Source: Cyanobium sp. E1_MAG_00006 (GTDB lineage Bacteria > Cyanobacteriota > Cyanobacteriia > PCC-6307 > Cyanobiaceae). From it: DNA of 64,000 bases. The stretch spans positions 79,007-143,006 of the forward strand of contig JAIYAQ010000029.1 in NCBI GenBank assembly GCA_027488975.1. The letters run 5' to 3'. Both the position numbers and the translations under genes were made by a program. Positions within the stretch are counted from its first letter, which is position 1, and each line of letters opens with the position of its first letter. This document shows, in pieces, positions 32,736 through 44,363 of this stretch. Below the pieces are notes generated by a model. That model had not been told where the DNA came from. It did not search any database and worked only from the letters and a program-made list of their open reading frames with translations.

Positions 32736-33323
32736 TCAGTTCACCAGCTTGGGATCGATGGTTTCGAGGTAGCGCTGCTCGCACTCCTTGATGATCGTCA
32801 CGGCTTCGGCGGTGTCGAAGAAGCCGTTGACGCGGCAGGTGCCGGGCTTCTTGAGGTCCTTGTAGTGCTCCCAGTAGTACTGGGTTTCCTTGAGCCAGTG
32901 CTCACCCAGCTGGGTGTAGCTGGTGATGTGATCCATACGCTTGTCGTCGGCCAGCACAGCGATCACCTTGTCGTCCACCTCGCCGCCGTCGTCGAATTTC
33001 ATGATGCCGATGATGCGCGCCTCCACCAGCGAGCCCGGCACCAGCGGTTCAGTCACGCCGACGATCTCGATGTCGAGCGGGTCGCCGTCTTCGTCCCATG
33101 TGCGGGGGATGCAGCCGTAGGCGAAGGGATAGGCCAGCGAGGAGTAGCCGACCCGATCCAGCTTGAGTTGGCCGGTCTCGGTGATCAGCTCGTATTTGTT
33201 GATCGTGTTGCTGTTGAGCTCCACGATCGCGTTGAGCCGCAGCTCGGCCTCATCGGCGAAGGCGGGCAGCACGTGCAGCAGGTTGAGCATCGTGCGGCTC
33301 GGGGCGTGGTCGATGTTCGCCAT
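32736..33323 (-). CDS. ppa: Inorganic pyrophosphatase, class I (copy 2)
   Basis: NTINKYELITETGQLKLDRVGYSSLAYPFAYGCIPRTWDEDGDPLDIEIV. Confidence 0.92.
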   Translation of the reverse strand: MANIDHAPSRTMLNLLHVLPAFADEAELRLNAIVELNSNTINKYELITETGQLKLDRVGYSSLAYPFAYGCIPRTWDEDGDPLDIEIVGVTEPLVPGSLVEARIIGIMKFDDGGEVDDKVIAVLADDKRMDHITSYTQLGEHWLKETQYYWEHYKDLKKPGTCRVNGFFDTAEAVTIIKECEQRYLETIDPKLVN

Positions 33324-33416
33324 GGGCGCGGGCGGAGCAAAAGCTGGGCGGCATCCTACGGAGCGTCTGGAGCAGTTCCTTCCGGTGGCGAGGCGCTCCA
33401 GCCGGGCAGACTTGGT

Positions 33417-34979
33417 TCAGCTCCTGGCGGAGAGCTCATCCACCTTCGTCCGCAGGTAGGAGAGGAAGGGCTGGGCGCTGAGGGGGCGGCCCGAGACTGT
33501 CTTGACGAGCTCTTCGGCGTTGACCGATCGGCCGAGGGGCCACACGGTCTTGCCGAGCCAGGCCTGGAGCTTGAGCTCGTCTCCGGAGTTGATCAGCGCC
33601 TCGATGGAGCCATTGGTTTGCTCAAACGTTTCTGAGATCTGAGCGCTGATCAGGTGTCCAAGGGCGTAAGAGGGGAAATACCCCAGGAGTCCTTCTGCCC
33701 AATGGATGTCCTGCAGGCACCCCTCCGAGTCAGTCTGCGGCTGGATTCCTAGCAGCTCCCCCATCCGCTGGTTCCACTGCAGGGGTAGGTCGTCCACCGG
33801 CATGTCCTGCTCCAGCAGGGCCAGCTCCAACTCGAAGCGCAGCACGATGTGCAGGCAGTAGCTGAGCTCGTCGGCCTCCACCCGGATCAGGCCGGGCCGC
33901 AGGGGATTGAGGGCGCGCCAGAACCCGAAGGCACCGCCCCATGGATCGCCGCTGGTCCGCCCGCTCGTCGGCCCGCTGATCGGCCCGCTGCCCAGATCGG
34001 CGCAGAAGCGGGCATGCCAGCGCTCGGCGAAGGCGCGGCTGCGGGCCACGCGGCACTCCCAGAACAACGACTGCGACTCGTGCACCCCCATTGAGGTGGC
34101 CTCACCCAGGGGCCAGGGGAAGTAGTGGTCGTCGGTGCGGGGCAGGCCCTGTTCGTAGAGGGAATGGCCCCACTCATGGGCCGTGGCCAGGAAGGCCGAG
34201 AGCGGCTGGCCCGGCACCACCCGGGTGGTGATGCGGAAGTCCTGAGGGCCAACGGTGCAGGAGAAAGGATGGGCGGATCGGGAGCGCTGGCAGCGGCTGG
34301 CGTCGTAGCCCCAGCTGTCCAGGAGGTCGCTGCAGAGTTGCTCCTGCAGGGCCTCGGGCAGATCGATGGCAGGGGGCTTGGGGGTGGGCGTGGCAGCAAC
34401 CCGCTCCAGCAGCGCCGGCAGCTCTTCCTTGAGCGGCACGAACAGCTCCTCGAGCCGGGCCTTGCTCACGTCGGGCTCGAACGGCTGGGCCAGGATTTCC
34501 CAGGGGCTGCGCGACACCGGTTCGGCAGCGGCGAGCTGGCTGGCCTGCTGGCGGCGCAGGGCGATCAGCTCCTTGAGTGCGGGGGCGAAGGCGGCGAAAT
34601 CGTTGCGCGAGCGGGCGTCCTGCCAGACGGCATTGCCGCGCGACTGGGCCTTCGCCAGGGCGCTCACCAGGGCCGGATCGAGGCAGCGCTGGCGCTCCAG
34701 GTCCAGCCGCAGCAGCTGGAGGTTGCGACGCCGCTCAGGTGGTGCATCAGGCCCGAGCTCATCCTCGGCCGCTGCCACCAGCTCGCCGTAGTTCGCACTG
34801 CTCTGGCGCTCGTGCAACTGGCCTGCCAGCAGAGCCAGCTGCTCACCCCGCCAGGCCGCACCGGCGGCCGGCATCACCGTGTTCTGGTCGTAGTAGAGGG
34901 TGCTGCTGATCGAGCCCAGCAGGCGGGTGTGGTGCAGGTGCTGGTGCAGCCGATCGAGGGCGGATCCCGAAACTGCCAT
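33417..34979 (-). CDS. Thermostable carboxypeptidase Taq, M32 family
   Basis: TAHEWGHSLYEQGLPR (HEXXH); HESQSLFWECRVARS. Confidence 0.93.
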   Translation of the reverse strand: MAVSGSALDRLHQHLHHTRLLGSISSTLYYDQNTVMPAAGAAWRGEQLALLAGQLHERQSSANYGELVAAAEDELGPDAPPERRRNLQLLRLDLERQRCLDPALVSALAKAQSRGNAVWQDARSRNDFAAFAPALKELIALRRQQASQLAAAEPVSRSPWEILAQPFEPDVSKARLEELFVPLKEELPALLERVAATPTPKPPAIDLPEALQEQLCSDLLDSWGYDASRCQRSRSAHPFSCTVGPQDFRITTRVVPGQPLSAFLATAHEWGHSLYEQGLPRTDDHYFPWPLGEATSMGVHESQSLFWECRVARSRAFAERWHARFCADLGSGPISGPTSGRTSGDPWGGAFGFWRALNPLRPGLIRVEADELSYCLHIVLRFELELALLEQDMPVDDLPLQWNQRMGELLGIQPQTDSEGCLQDIHWAEGLLGYFPSYALGHLISAQISETFEQTNGSIEALINSGDELKLQAWLGKTVWPLGRSVNAEELVKTVSGRPLSAQPFLSYLRTKVDELSARS

Positions 34980-35024
34980 GGGGCCGGAGCAGCGATGGGG
35001 TCAGCATGCCGCCCCAGCCCTGGA

Positions 35025-35237
35025 TCAGGCGCTCAGCCTGGCGGCGTTGCGGCCTGAGTTCTTCACGGCATAGAGCGCGGCATCGGCGCGATCAAACCAC
35101 TCCTCCAGGCTCTCGTGGGCACGAAGCTCTGGTAGACCATCCCGGGGTGAGGGGTTGGGCAGGCGCTGCAGGCTCATGCCACGGTCGCCGCCGCGGTGAC
35201 GCTGGGGCCGGAACGTTTCCAAATCAGGTCGTTCCAT
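35025..35237 (-). pseudogene. C-terminal remnant of a GGDEF-domain protein
   Basis: SLEEWFDRADAALYAVKNSGRNAARLSA matches the GGDEF C-terminal helix; no GGDEF motif or upstream domain in frame. Confidence 0.65.
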
Positions 35238-35618
35238 CCGGGAGGCCTCCCTTCGTCAGCCTCCACAGCGTGGTCGAGCAACAGCGCCCGCATCAGACAG
35301 ATGCGGGAGGAGGACGTTGTCTCGCAGCCGCTGGCCGCTACCCCGCCTTTGATGCGGTGCTTCTGGCGCGGTTCATCGGCGTCTCTCTCCCTTCCTTGCG
35401 GCCCTGGCGGCGTGGCCGCACGGTCTGCCAGACCCGCCACTGGTTCCGCCACCAGGCCGGGGTGATCAGCAACGGTTGCCAGGTGCTGCACTACTGAGTG
35501 GCCGAGTCATCCATCGCCAATGGAGCCCGATGGGGACGTTGTCTATGTCATTTGGCAGTTGCGCCCGCAGAGGCAATGCGCCGAGGCTGAGCTGGTTGGA
35601 ACCGTTTCGTACGCCCGC

Positions 35619-37289
35619 ATGCTCCCTTGGCTCCTGGCCGCCGTCGCCCTGGCGGCGGTCGTGCTCATGGCTCCTTTGCTGGGGCGACATCTGTTTGAAG
35701 TGTTTGATGGGAGGCCCCAACCCGCCTGGGATCGCTGGCTGAATCCCATCGAGGACGCTCTGCTGCGCTGGATCGGGGATGCCGGCCGCAGTGCTGAATC
35801 CGCCGCCGGTTACCTGGCGCCGCTGCTGATCAGTAATGCGTTGTTTGCCCTGCCGCCCCTGGGGCTGCTGCTGCTGCAGCCGGGCTGGCTCAACCCCCAG
35901 GGATTTGGGGGGCTGCGCTGGGATCTGGCGCTGCACACCACCATCTCCTTCCTTACCAACGCCGATCAGCAGCATCTGATCCCCGAGCAGAGCCTGGGGA
36001 ACCTGGCCCAGCTGGGGGCCATGCAGTTCCTGATGTTCGTCTCGGCGGGCACTGGGCTGGCGGTGGGCTTTGCCGTGATCCGCGGGCTCAGTGGCCGGCA
36101 GATCGGCAACTTCCACTGCGACCTGCTGCGCTCACTGACCCGGGTGCTGATCCCTGGCTCGCTGCTGCTCGCGCTGTTCCTGCTGGTTTGCGGCGTGCCG
36201 ATGACCCTGGCTCCGCCCTTGGAGATCTCCACCCTCGATGGGGGCAGGCAGCTGCTTCCCCGCGGACCGATCGCCCTGTTCGAGGCGATCAAGCAGCTGG
36301 GTGAGAACGGCGGCGGCTTCGTGGGCGCCAACTCAGCGCACCCCTACGAGAACCCCACCCTGCTCACCAACCTGGTGAGCACCTGGGCGATGCTGATCAT
36401 CCCGGCGGCCACGATCGATGCCTTCGGGCGGTTCGTGGGCAACCGGCGTCAGAGCAATCTGCTGCTGGCCCTGGTGTTCGGCTTGCTGCTGATCGGCGCC
36501 GTGGTGGCCATGGCAGCGGAGCAGGCCGGTAACCCTGTGCTCTCGAGCTGGCTCAGTGGGCCCAACCTGCAGGGCAAGGAGGTGCGTTTCGGAGCCCCAC
36601 TTACCGGGCTGTGGTCGGTGGTGACCACCGGCACCATGACCGGCGCGGTGAACGGGATGATCGATGCAACTATGCCGCCGACGATCCTCATCACCCTGTT
36701 TAATCTGTTTCTGCAGGTTGTATTCGGCGGCCAGGGCACTGGTGTTGCCTACCTGCTGGTGTTCGTTCTGCTGGCGGTGTTTCTCACCGGGCTGATGGTG
36801 GGGCGCACACCGGAATTCCTGGGCCGCAAGGTGGAGAAGGCCCAGGTGGTGTGGGCCAGCCTGATCCTGCTGATCCACCCGGTCTTCGTGCTGATTCCCG
36901 CCGCCCTCACCCTGGCCGGTGGTGACACGCTTGCAGGTATCAGCAATCCCGGCCCCCACGGCATCAGCCAGGTGGTGTACGAGTACGCCTCGGCGGCCGC
37001 CAACAATGGCAGCGGTCTGGAGGGCCTCGGCGACAACACACCCTGGTGGAACCTCACCACCAGCCTCAGTCTTCTGGGCGGCCGTTACCTGCCGATCGCG
37101 GCCCTGCTGGCCCTCGCCGATGGCATTCGCCGCAAGCCGGCCCTCGAGCCCAGCCCTGGCACCCTGCGCACCGACACCGCCCTGTTCACCGGAGTGACCG
37201 CTGTGGTGCTGGTGATTCTCGGTGCCCTCACCTTCTTCCCGGTGCTGGCCCTCGGGCCTATCGCGGAAGCCCTCACCCTTGTGGCCTGA
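35619..37289 (+). CDS. kdpA: Potassium-transporting ATPase subunit A
   Basis: [40 protein letters not shown]; start uncertain (35520 also possible). Confidence 0.95.
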   Translation: MLPWLLAAVALAAVVLMAPLLGRHLFEVFDGRPQPAWDRWLNPIEDALLRWIGDAGRSAESAAGYLAPLLISNALFALPPLGLLLLQPGWLNPQGFGGLRWDLALHTTISFLTNADQQHLIPEQSLGNLAQLGAMQFLMFVSAGTGLAVGFAVIRGLSGRQIGNFHCDLLRSLTRVLIPGSLLLALFLLVCGVPMTLAPPLEISTLDGGRQLLPRGPIALFEAIKQLGENGGGFVGANSAHPYENPTLLTNLVSTWAMLIIPAATIDAFGRFVGNRRQSNLLLALVFGLLLIGAVVAMAAEQAGNPVLSSWLSGPNLQGKEVRFGAPLTGLWSVVTTGTMTGAVNGMIDATMPPTILITLFNLFLQVVFGGQGTGVAYLLVFVLLAVFLTGLMVGRTPEFLGRKVEKAQVVWASLILLIHPVFVLIPAALTLAGGDTLAGISNPGPHGISQVVYEYASAAANNGSGLEGLGDNTPWWNLTTSLSLLGGRYLPIAALLALADGIRRKPALEPSPGTLRTDTALFTGVTAVVLVILGALTFFPVLALGPIAEALTLVA

Positions 37290-37290
37290 C

Positions 37291-39387
<2,097 letters not shown>

Positions 39388-39413
39388 CCCGCTCCTCCCT
39401 CCCAGAGAACTCC

Positions 39414-39602
39414 ATGCTCCGCGTTCTGAACGTCCGTTTCTGGCTGCCTCTGCTGCTCGTGGCCGGCACCCTGCTCATCGCCCCGCTGTTTCGCAGCAGC
39501 CAGCCGCCCCTTCAGAGCCACACCCTGGCCCTGCTGCTATGCGGCACCGCTGCCCTCTCGGCCTATCTGTTCGCCGTCATCGCCCAACCGGAGAAGTTCT
39601 GA
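39414..39602 (+). CDS. Small Kdp membrane subunit (KdpF/KdpG-like)
   Basis: 62 aa, two TM segments, C-terminus AYLFAVIAQPEKF, located between kdpB and kdpC. Confidence 0.75.
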   Translation: MLRVLNVRFWLPLLLVAGTLLIAPLFRSSQPPLQSHTLALLLCGTAALSAYLFAVIAQPEKF

Positions 39603-40141
39603 TGTCGTTCACTGCCCAACTGCTCAGGGGGGTGCGCGTCACTCTCGTGCTCTGGCTGCTCACCGTGGTGGTGGTCACCCTGCCCATGCTCGGCCTGGCT
39701 CGGGTGGTCGCCCCCGATGCCGCCAGCGGCAGCGTGCTCCGCATCGGCGATCAGGTTGTGGGTTCCCGCCTCATCGGCCAACCCTTCAGCTCCGCGCGCT
39801 ACATGCAGGGCCGGCCGGCCGGCGGCGCCAACCTGGCACCCAGTAATCCTGAGCTGGCCAAGCGCGTGGCTGAGGCCGCCAGCCGCTGGGAGCTTGCCGG
39901 CGTGAGCCAACCCGCCTCGGATTTGCTGATGGATTCAGCCTCCGGCGTGGACCCTCACATCAGCCTGGCGGCGGCCCGTCAGCAGCTGCCGCGCCTGGCC
40001 CGCGAACGCCAGGTGCCCATTGCCGAACTCGAGCGGCTGCTGCGGCAGCACCAGGAAGGGCCTCTGCGCCTGCAGGCCATTGAGCCGGTGGTGAACGTGC
40101 TCACCTTCAACATGGCCCTCGACCGTCTGCGGCCCCGATGA
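39602..40141 (+). CDS. kdpC: Potassium-transporting ATPase subunit C
   Basis: GSRLIGQPFSSARYMQGRPAG; SASGVDPHISLAAARQQLPRLARER. Confidence 0.95.
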   Translation: MSFTAQLLRGVRVTLVLWLLTVVVVTLPMLGLARVVAPDAASGSVLRIGDQVVGSRLIGQPFSSARYMQGRPAGGANLAPSNPELAKRVAEAASRWELAGVSQPASDLLMDSASGVDPHISLAAARQQLPRLARERQVPIAELERLLRQHQEGPLRLQAIEPVVNVLTFNMALDRLRPR

Positions 40142-41241
40142 TCCGCTCCACCCATCGGCGCGGCCGCCACAAGGTGTTCATCGGCATGGCACCCGGTGTG
40201 GGCAAAACCTGCCGCATGCTCCAGGAAGGTAGGGAGGCGTTGCGGGAGGGCACCGATGTGGTGGTGGGCCTGCTTGAAACCCATGGCCGCCAGGAAACCG
40301 CCAAGCAGGCCGAGGGACTGGAGCAGATCCCTCGCAAACGGGTGAGCTACCAGGATGTTGATCTGGAAGAGATGGATGTGGCGGCGGTGCTCGCCCGCCG
40401 GCCCCAATTGGTGCTGGTGGATGAGCTGGCCCACACCAACGTGCCGGGCAGCGAACGGGAGAAGCGCTGGCAGGACGTCGAGATGCTGCTGCTCGCTGGC
40501 CTGGATGTGTACTCCACGCTGAACATTCAGCACCTGGAGAACCTCAACGACCTGGTGGCCGAACTCACCGGCGTTGTGGTGCGCGAGCGCATCCCCAACC
40601 GTGTGCTGGAACTGGCCGATGAGGTGGTGCTGGTCGATGTGACCCCCGAAACGCTGCAGGAGCGGCTCAGGGAAGGGAAGGTCTACGCCCCCGAAAAGGT
40701 GGGCCAGGCCCTGGCCAATTTTTTCCAGCGACGTCACCTGGTGGCCCTGCGGGAGCTGTCGCTGCGGGAGGTGGCCGATCGGGTCGAGAACGACATCCTT
40801 CCTGCCCTGACGCCCCTGCGGGAGCGGGTGATGGTCTGCCTGGCCAACTACCACACCAGCAAGCGCCTGCTGCGCCGCGCCGCCCGCCTGGCGGCCGCCA
40901 TGGATGCTCCCCTGCTGGCGCTGACGGTGCAGGATCCCAACCGCTTCCTCAGCCGCGAGGAATCGCTGATCCAGGACGAATGCCGCCAGCTTTGCGACGA
41001 CGTGGGCGGCACGTTTCTGCGCGAGGAGAGCGCCGAGATCCTGCCGACGATCGCCCGGGTGGCCCAGGAGCGGCGCATCACCCAGATCGTGCTGGGTCAA
41101 ACGATGCGCTCACGCCTCAAGGCCCTGTTCCGCCGGCCTCTGTCGGAGCGACTGCAGCACCAGCTGCGCGGCCTCAGTATCGATCTGCACCTGATCTCCG
41201 AGGGGTTGCCGGCGCAGGCCCAGGAGGACATCGGCGCGTGA
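40138..41241 (+). CDS. kdpD: Stand-alone KdpD N-terminal sensor domain (KdpD + USP), no kinase domain
   Basis: RRGRHKVFIGMAPGVGKTCRMLQEGREAL; LVDELAHTNVPGSEREKRWQDVEMLL; ends before any H-box. Confidence 0.9.
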   Translation: MIRSTHRRGRHKVFIGMAPGVGKTCRMLQEGREALREGTDVVVGLLETHGRQETAKQAEGLEQIPRKRVSYQDVDLEEMDVAAVLARRPQLVLVDELAHTNVPGSEREKRWQDVEMLLLAGLDVYSTLNIQHLENLNDLVAELTGVVVRERIPNRVLELADEVVLVDVTPETLQERLREGKVYAPEKVGQALANFFQRRHLVALRELSLREVADRVENDILPALTPLRERVMVCLANYHTSKRLLRRAARLAAAMDAPLLALTVQDPNRFLSREESLIQDECRQLCDDVGGTFLREESAEILPTIARVAQERRITQIVLGQTMRSRLKALFRRPLSERLQHQLRGLSIDLHLISEGLPAQAQEDIGA

Positions 41242-42239
41242 GGCTGTTCAAGCCAGCGATCGTCCTGGTGTGGGCGATCTGGCTGCTGATCCTGCTGCTG
41301 GAGCTGGCCACACCTCCGGCTGTCGTGCTCGGCATTCTCTATGTCGTGCCGCTGCTGCTCGGGGCCTCGCAGCGCACGCCCGCCCGGGCCTGGCGCTTTC
41401 TGCTGATCAGCTGTCTGGCCACCCTGATGAACCTGCTCCTGCCACGGCCGATCGATCACAACCTGGTTGTGGTGCTCACCAATCGTCTGCTGGTCTGCCT
41501 CGTTCTGGGCGTGACCACCGCGCTTGTCGTGCGGAACCAGACCCTGCAAAGACAACGCACAGCTCTGGACGTGGAGCTGGCGCAGGCGCAGCTGCGCGGC
41601 GATGTGATCGCCACCCTCGCCCATGACATCAAGACTCCGGTGCTGGGGACCCTGGCCTCCCTGTCCCTGCTGGAGAGTGATGGCGTGGTCGAGGCCATCC
41701 GCAGCAGCCAGCAGCGCTGTCTGCGCCTGATCGACGACCTGCTGCAGGTGTTCCGAGCTGAACAGGAAGGCCTGCGGTTGCAGCTGCAGCCCTGCAATCT
41801 CTTGGCCATTGCCCAGGAGGCCCTGGGCACCGTCGAGCCGATCGCTGCCGCTCGGCAGATCACGCTGGTGCTGCGCCAGCAGGGCTCAGGCGGGATGGAT
41901 CTGCAGGCCGACCCCTCGCTGCTGCAGCGCCTGATCGAGAACCTGCTGCTCAATGCCGTGCACCACAGCCTGCGCGGCCAGCGGGTCTGGCTGCAACTCA
42001 GCCAGCGGGAGGGCGACTGCTGGATCGACGTGCGCGATGGCGGCCAGGGATTCCCGCCGGAGCAGCTGCCGCAGCTGTTTCAACGGTTTGGCCCGCGGGG
42101 CCATGGGGCGCCTGGAGCAGGGCTGGGCCTCTATCTCTGCCGCCTGATCACGGAGGCCCACGGCGGCCGCATCCACGCCAGCAACATCAGCGGCGGTGGT
42201 GCCAGGGTCGAGGTGTGCTTGCCGCAGCCAGTGAGCTAG
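41238..42239 (+). CDS. Membrane histidine kinase, translationally coupled to kdpD
   Basis: GTG start overlaps kdpD stop (GTGA); TM segments; TLAHDIKTPVLGTLASL H-box; LIENLLLNAVHHS N-box; GAGLGLYLCRLITEAHGG G-box. Confidence 0.9.
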   Translation: MRLFKPAIVLVWAIWLLILLLELATPPAVVLGILYVVPLLLGASQRTPARAWRFLLISCLATLMNLLLPRPIDHNLVVVLTNRLLVCLVLGVTTALVVRNQTLQRQRTALDVELAQAQLRGDVIATLAHDIKTPVLGTLASLSLLESDGVVEAIRSSQQRCLRLIDDLLQVFRAEQEGLRLQLQPCNLLAIAQEALGTVEPIAAARQITLVLRQQGSGGMDLQADPSLLQRLIENLLLNAVHHSLRGQRVWLQLSQREGDCWIDVRDGGQGFPPEQLPQLFQRFGPRGHGAPGAGLGLYLCRLITEAHGGRIHASNISGGGARVEVCLPQPVS

Positions 42240-42245
42240 CCAGTC

Positions 42246-42929
42246 GTGGATCTGCTGCTGATCGAGGATGACCAGGCGTACCAGCTGGCGATGGCCAGCC
42301 ACCTGCGCCAACTGGCAGCCGTACGGGAGGTGTGGGTCGCCGACGACGGCGAGCAGGGTCTGGAGCTGCTGGCGAGCCGGCCGGTGGATCTGGTGCTGCT
42401 CGATCTGGTGCTTCCCGGCCTGGGCGGGCTCGCCACCTGTCGCCGCATCACGACCACCACAACCCTGCCGGTGCTGATCCTCACCAGCCAGGAGGATCCG
42501 CTCTGGGTGCAGCGGATCTGGGATGCAGGAGCCCGTGGCTATCTGCACAAGGAGCGAGCACTGGCGCAGGTGGCGCTGGCGCTGGCCTCGCTGCAGGCGG
42601 GGGCCAGCTGGTGGGATCAGAAAGCCACGGCGGCGCTGCAGCGCTCGGATCCTCCTCAGGCCATCGCCACGACAGACCAGAGCGAGCGGCTCAACGGCCT
42701 CACCCAACGCGAACGGCAGGTGCTGGCCTGCCTGGCGGCTGGCGACAACAATCGCGCCATCGCCCAGAAGCTGGGGATCGGCGAGGGAACTGTGCGCAGC
42801 CATGTGCATGTGCTCCTGCAGAAACTGCAGGTGAGCAACCGCACCCAGGCCGCACTGATCTGGCTGGCGGGCAAGCGCCTGAACGAGGCCACCATCAGCT
42901 GCAGGCCCTCGATTGATGGACAGCCATAA
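42246..42929 (+). CDS. NarL/LuxR-type response regulator
   Basis: DLLLIEDDQAY; VDLVLLDLVLPGLGG receiver; LTQRERQVLACLAAGDNNRAIAQKLGIGEGTVRSHVHVLLQKL HTH. Confidence 0.92.
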   Translation: MDLLLIEDDQAYQLAMASHLRQLAAVREVWVADDGEQGLELLASRPVDLVLLDLVLPGLGGLATCRRITTTTTLPVLILTSQEDPLWVQRIWDAGARGYLHKERALAQVALALASLQAGASWWDQKATAALQRSDPPQAIATTDQSERLNGLTQRERQVLACLAAGDNNRAIAQKLGIGEGTVRSHVHVLLQKLQVSNRTQAALIWLAGKRLNEATISCRPSIDGQP

Positions 42930-43459
42930 ACGCGTCAGGTGCTGAGCCCCAACTGTGAGATCTGCTGCCGATCACCACCCGCAGCAACAGGGCTTCAACG
43001 GGGGCAGGGCCGTCCGCTCCTTCATGCCAGGGGTACGGGAACAGGACCTCCTGCAGCCCTCCGCCGGCTGAAAAGGGGGGTACTTTGAAGTTGAGGGGAG
43101 GCCCGGGAGCCAGCCCGACCCTCACCCTCCCAAAGAGTCCGGCCAGGGATCACCTGAGCCGATGCGCCCAGCGGAGGTGCGCCAACGATGCGACACACAA
43201 CAGGTGACCGTGATGGCGTGGCGCGAACGCCATCCCGCAACCGCAGAGAGCGATAGGCAACTTCTGATTTCCGCGTATTGAAACTCGGGCTGCAGTTCCC
43301 GAGCCGGGATCACGACCGAGGAGGTCAAGCCCCGAGCATCTCTTCTCCCAGACGTGATCTGCATTCCTTCCCTGCCAGGCCCCAGACAGGTCATGCGTGA
43401 ATCACAGACACCCGACCGGCAGTTCTTGGTGTGAGGAGGTAACCGCCGCAACCGGTGCT

Positions 43460-43483
43460 AAGGCGCCCCCCACGGGGCGCCTT
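43460..43483. terminator. Perfect 10-bp hairpin, likely terminator for merR-like gene and/or readthrough block
   Basis: aaggcgcccc-ccac-ggggcgcctt; no clear U-tract. Confidence 0.55.
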
Positions 43484-43534
43484 CCAGTTGGGCATGAGCT
43501 CCAAACACGTCCGATGGCAGCGCAAGTTCCATGT

Positions 43535-43945
43535 TCAGCGTTGCAACTTCGACCCTCCGCAGTCCTGCCAGCTGCTGAGCAGACGCGCCAGCTCGTCTTT
43601 CATGGTGGCGAGCTCAGCGATCCGCAGGGTGATCGATTCCATCTTTGCCGCAATGCTGTGTTTCAGAACAGAGCAGTTGCAGACCCCCTCGCGCCGCACC
43701 TCCAGGATCCTCGCCAACTCGGGGATCGACACATCCATCGCCCGCAGGGCGCGAATGATCGTCAGCTCAGCGAGATTCTCCTCATCAAACAAGCGATATC
43801 CACCTGCGGAGCGATCCTTGGGCTGGAGCAGGCCCTCATCGCAGTAATAACGGATCGTCTTCACCGGCAGGCCGGTGCGCCTGGCTACCTCGCCGATGCG
43901 CAGGCTGGGAGCGGGGTTATCTGATCGCGATCCTTGGCGGGCCAA
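43535..43945 (-). CDS. MerR-family transcriptional regulator, likely metal/redox responsive
   Basis: LRIGEVARRTGLPVKTIRYYCDEGLLQPKDRSAGGYRLFDEENLAEL; cysteines VCNCSVLK and WQDCGG. Confidence 0.9.
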   Translation of the reverse strand: MARQGSRSDNPAPSLRIGEVARRTGLPVKTIRYYCDEGLLQPKDRSAGGYRLFDEENLAELTIIRALRAMDVSIPELARILEVRREGVCNCSVLKHSIAAKMESITLRIAELATMKDELARLLSSWQDCGGSKLQR

Positions 43946-44018
43946 GGCAACAACCCTCTACCGAGTGGACACTCATCAAGCCTAGGCAGCACCGGAACGC
44001 CCGGCAGCCCGGTCAAGA

Positions 44019-44047
44019 GTCTCCAGCAGTGATGCGTCACTAGAGAG
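44019..44047. promoter_or_regulatory. Imperfect dyad, candidate MerR-type operator for the DUF3721 cluster
   Basis: gtctccagcAGTGAtgcgTCACTagagagat dyad between divergent merR-like gene and DUF3721 genes. Confidence 0.4.
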
Positions 44048-44097
44048 ATTCGCTAGGGTGAGAGTCCAGCAGGCCAGCCTGCGCCAGCATCCCTCCT

Positions 44098-44349
44098 GTG
44101 TCGATCCTTTCAACTCCGTGGCCAGCCCGGGCGGCAGCCGCGATCGGAGCCAATCTTCTGTTGTCCGCCGCCGGCCTCGCCGCTCCAGCCGCAGGTTCGG
44201 GCGGCGTTCCGGCGATGTACGCCACTCAGGCCGAGGCGGAGAAGGCCGCCAAGCTGCATTTCAACTGCAGCGGCGCCCACAGGATGGGAAATCAGTGGAT
44301 GCCCTGTGCCCAGCACGGTGGCGGCCAGGGCTCCTCGCACTCCCACTGA
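44098..44349 (+). CDS. Small exported DUF3721 protein with His-rich tail
   Basis: GTG start; hydrophobic leader; MYATQAEAEKAAKLHFNCSGAHRMGNQWMPCAQH..SSHSH. Confidence 0.75.
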   Translation: MSILSTPWPARAAAAIGANLLLSAAGLAAPAAGSGGVPAMYATQAEAEKAAKLHFNCSGAHRMGNQWMPCAQHGGGQGSSHSH

Positions 44350-44363
44350 GGCCCGTCACGTTC

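Noticed and set aside
42930-43534. Small ORFs (42895-43125, 43122-43451 minus) in the gap between the response regulator and merR
   Set aside because: No recognisable motif, overlapping frames, no credible start context; treated as intergenic.
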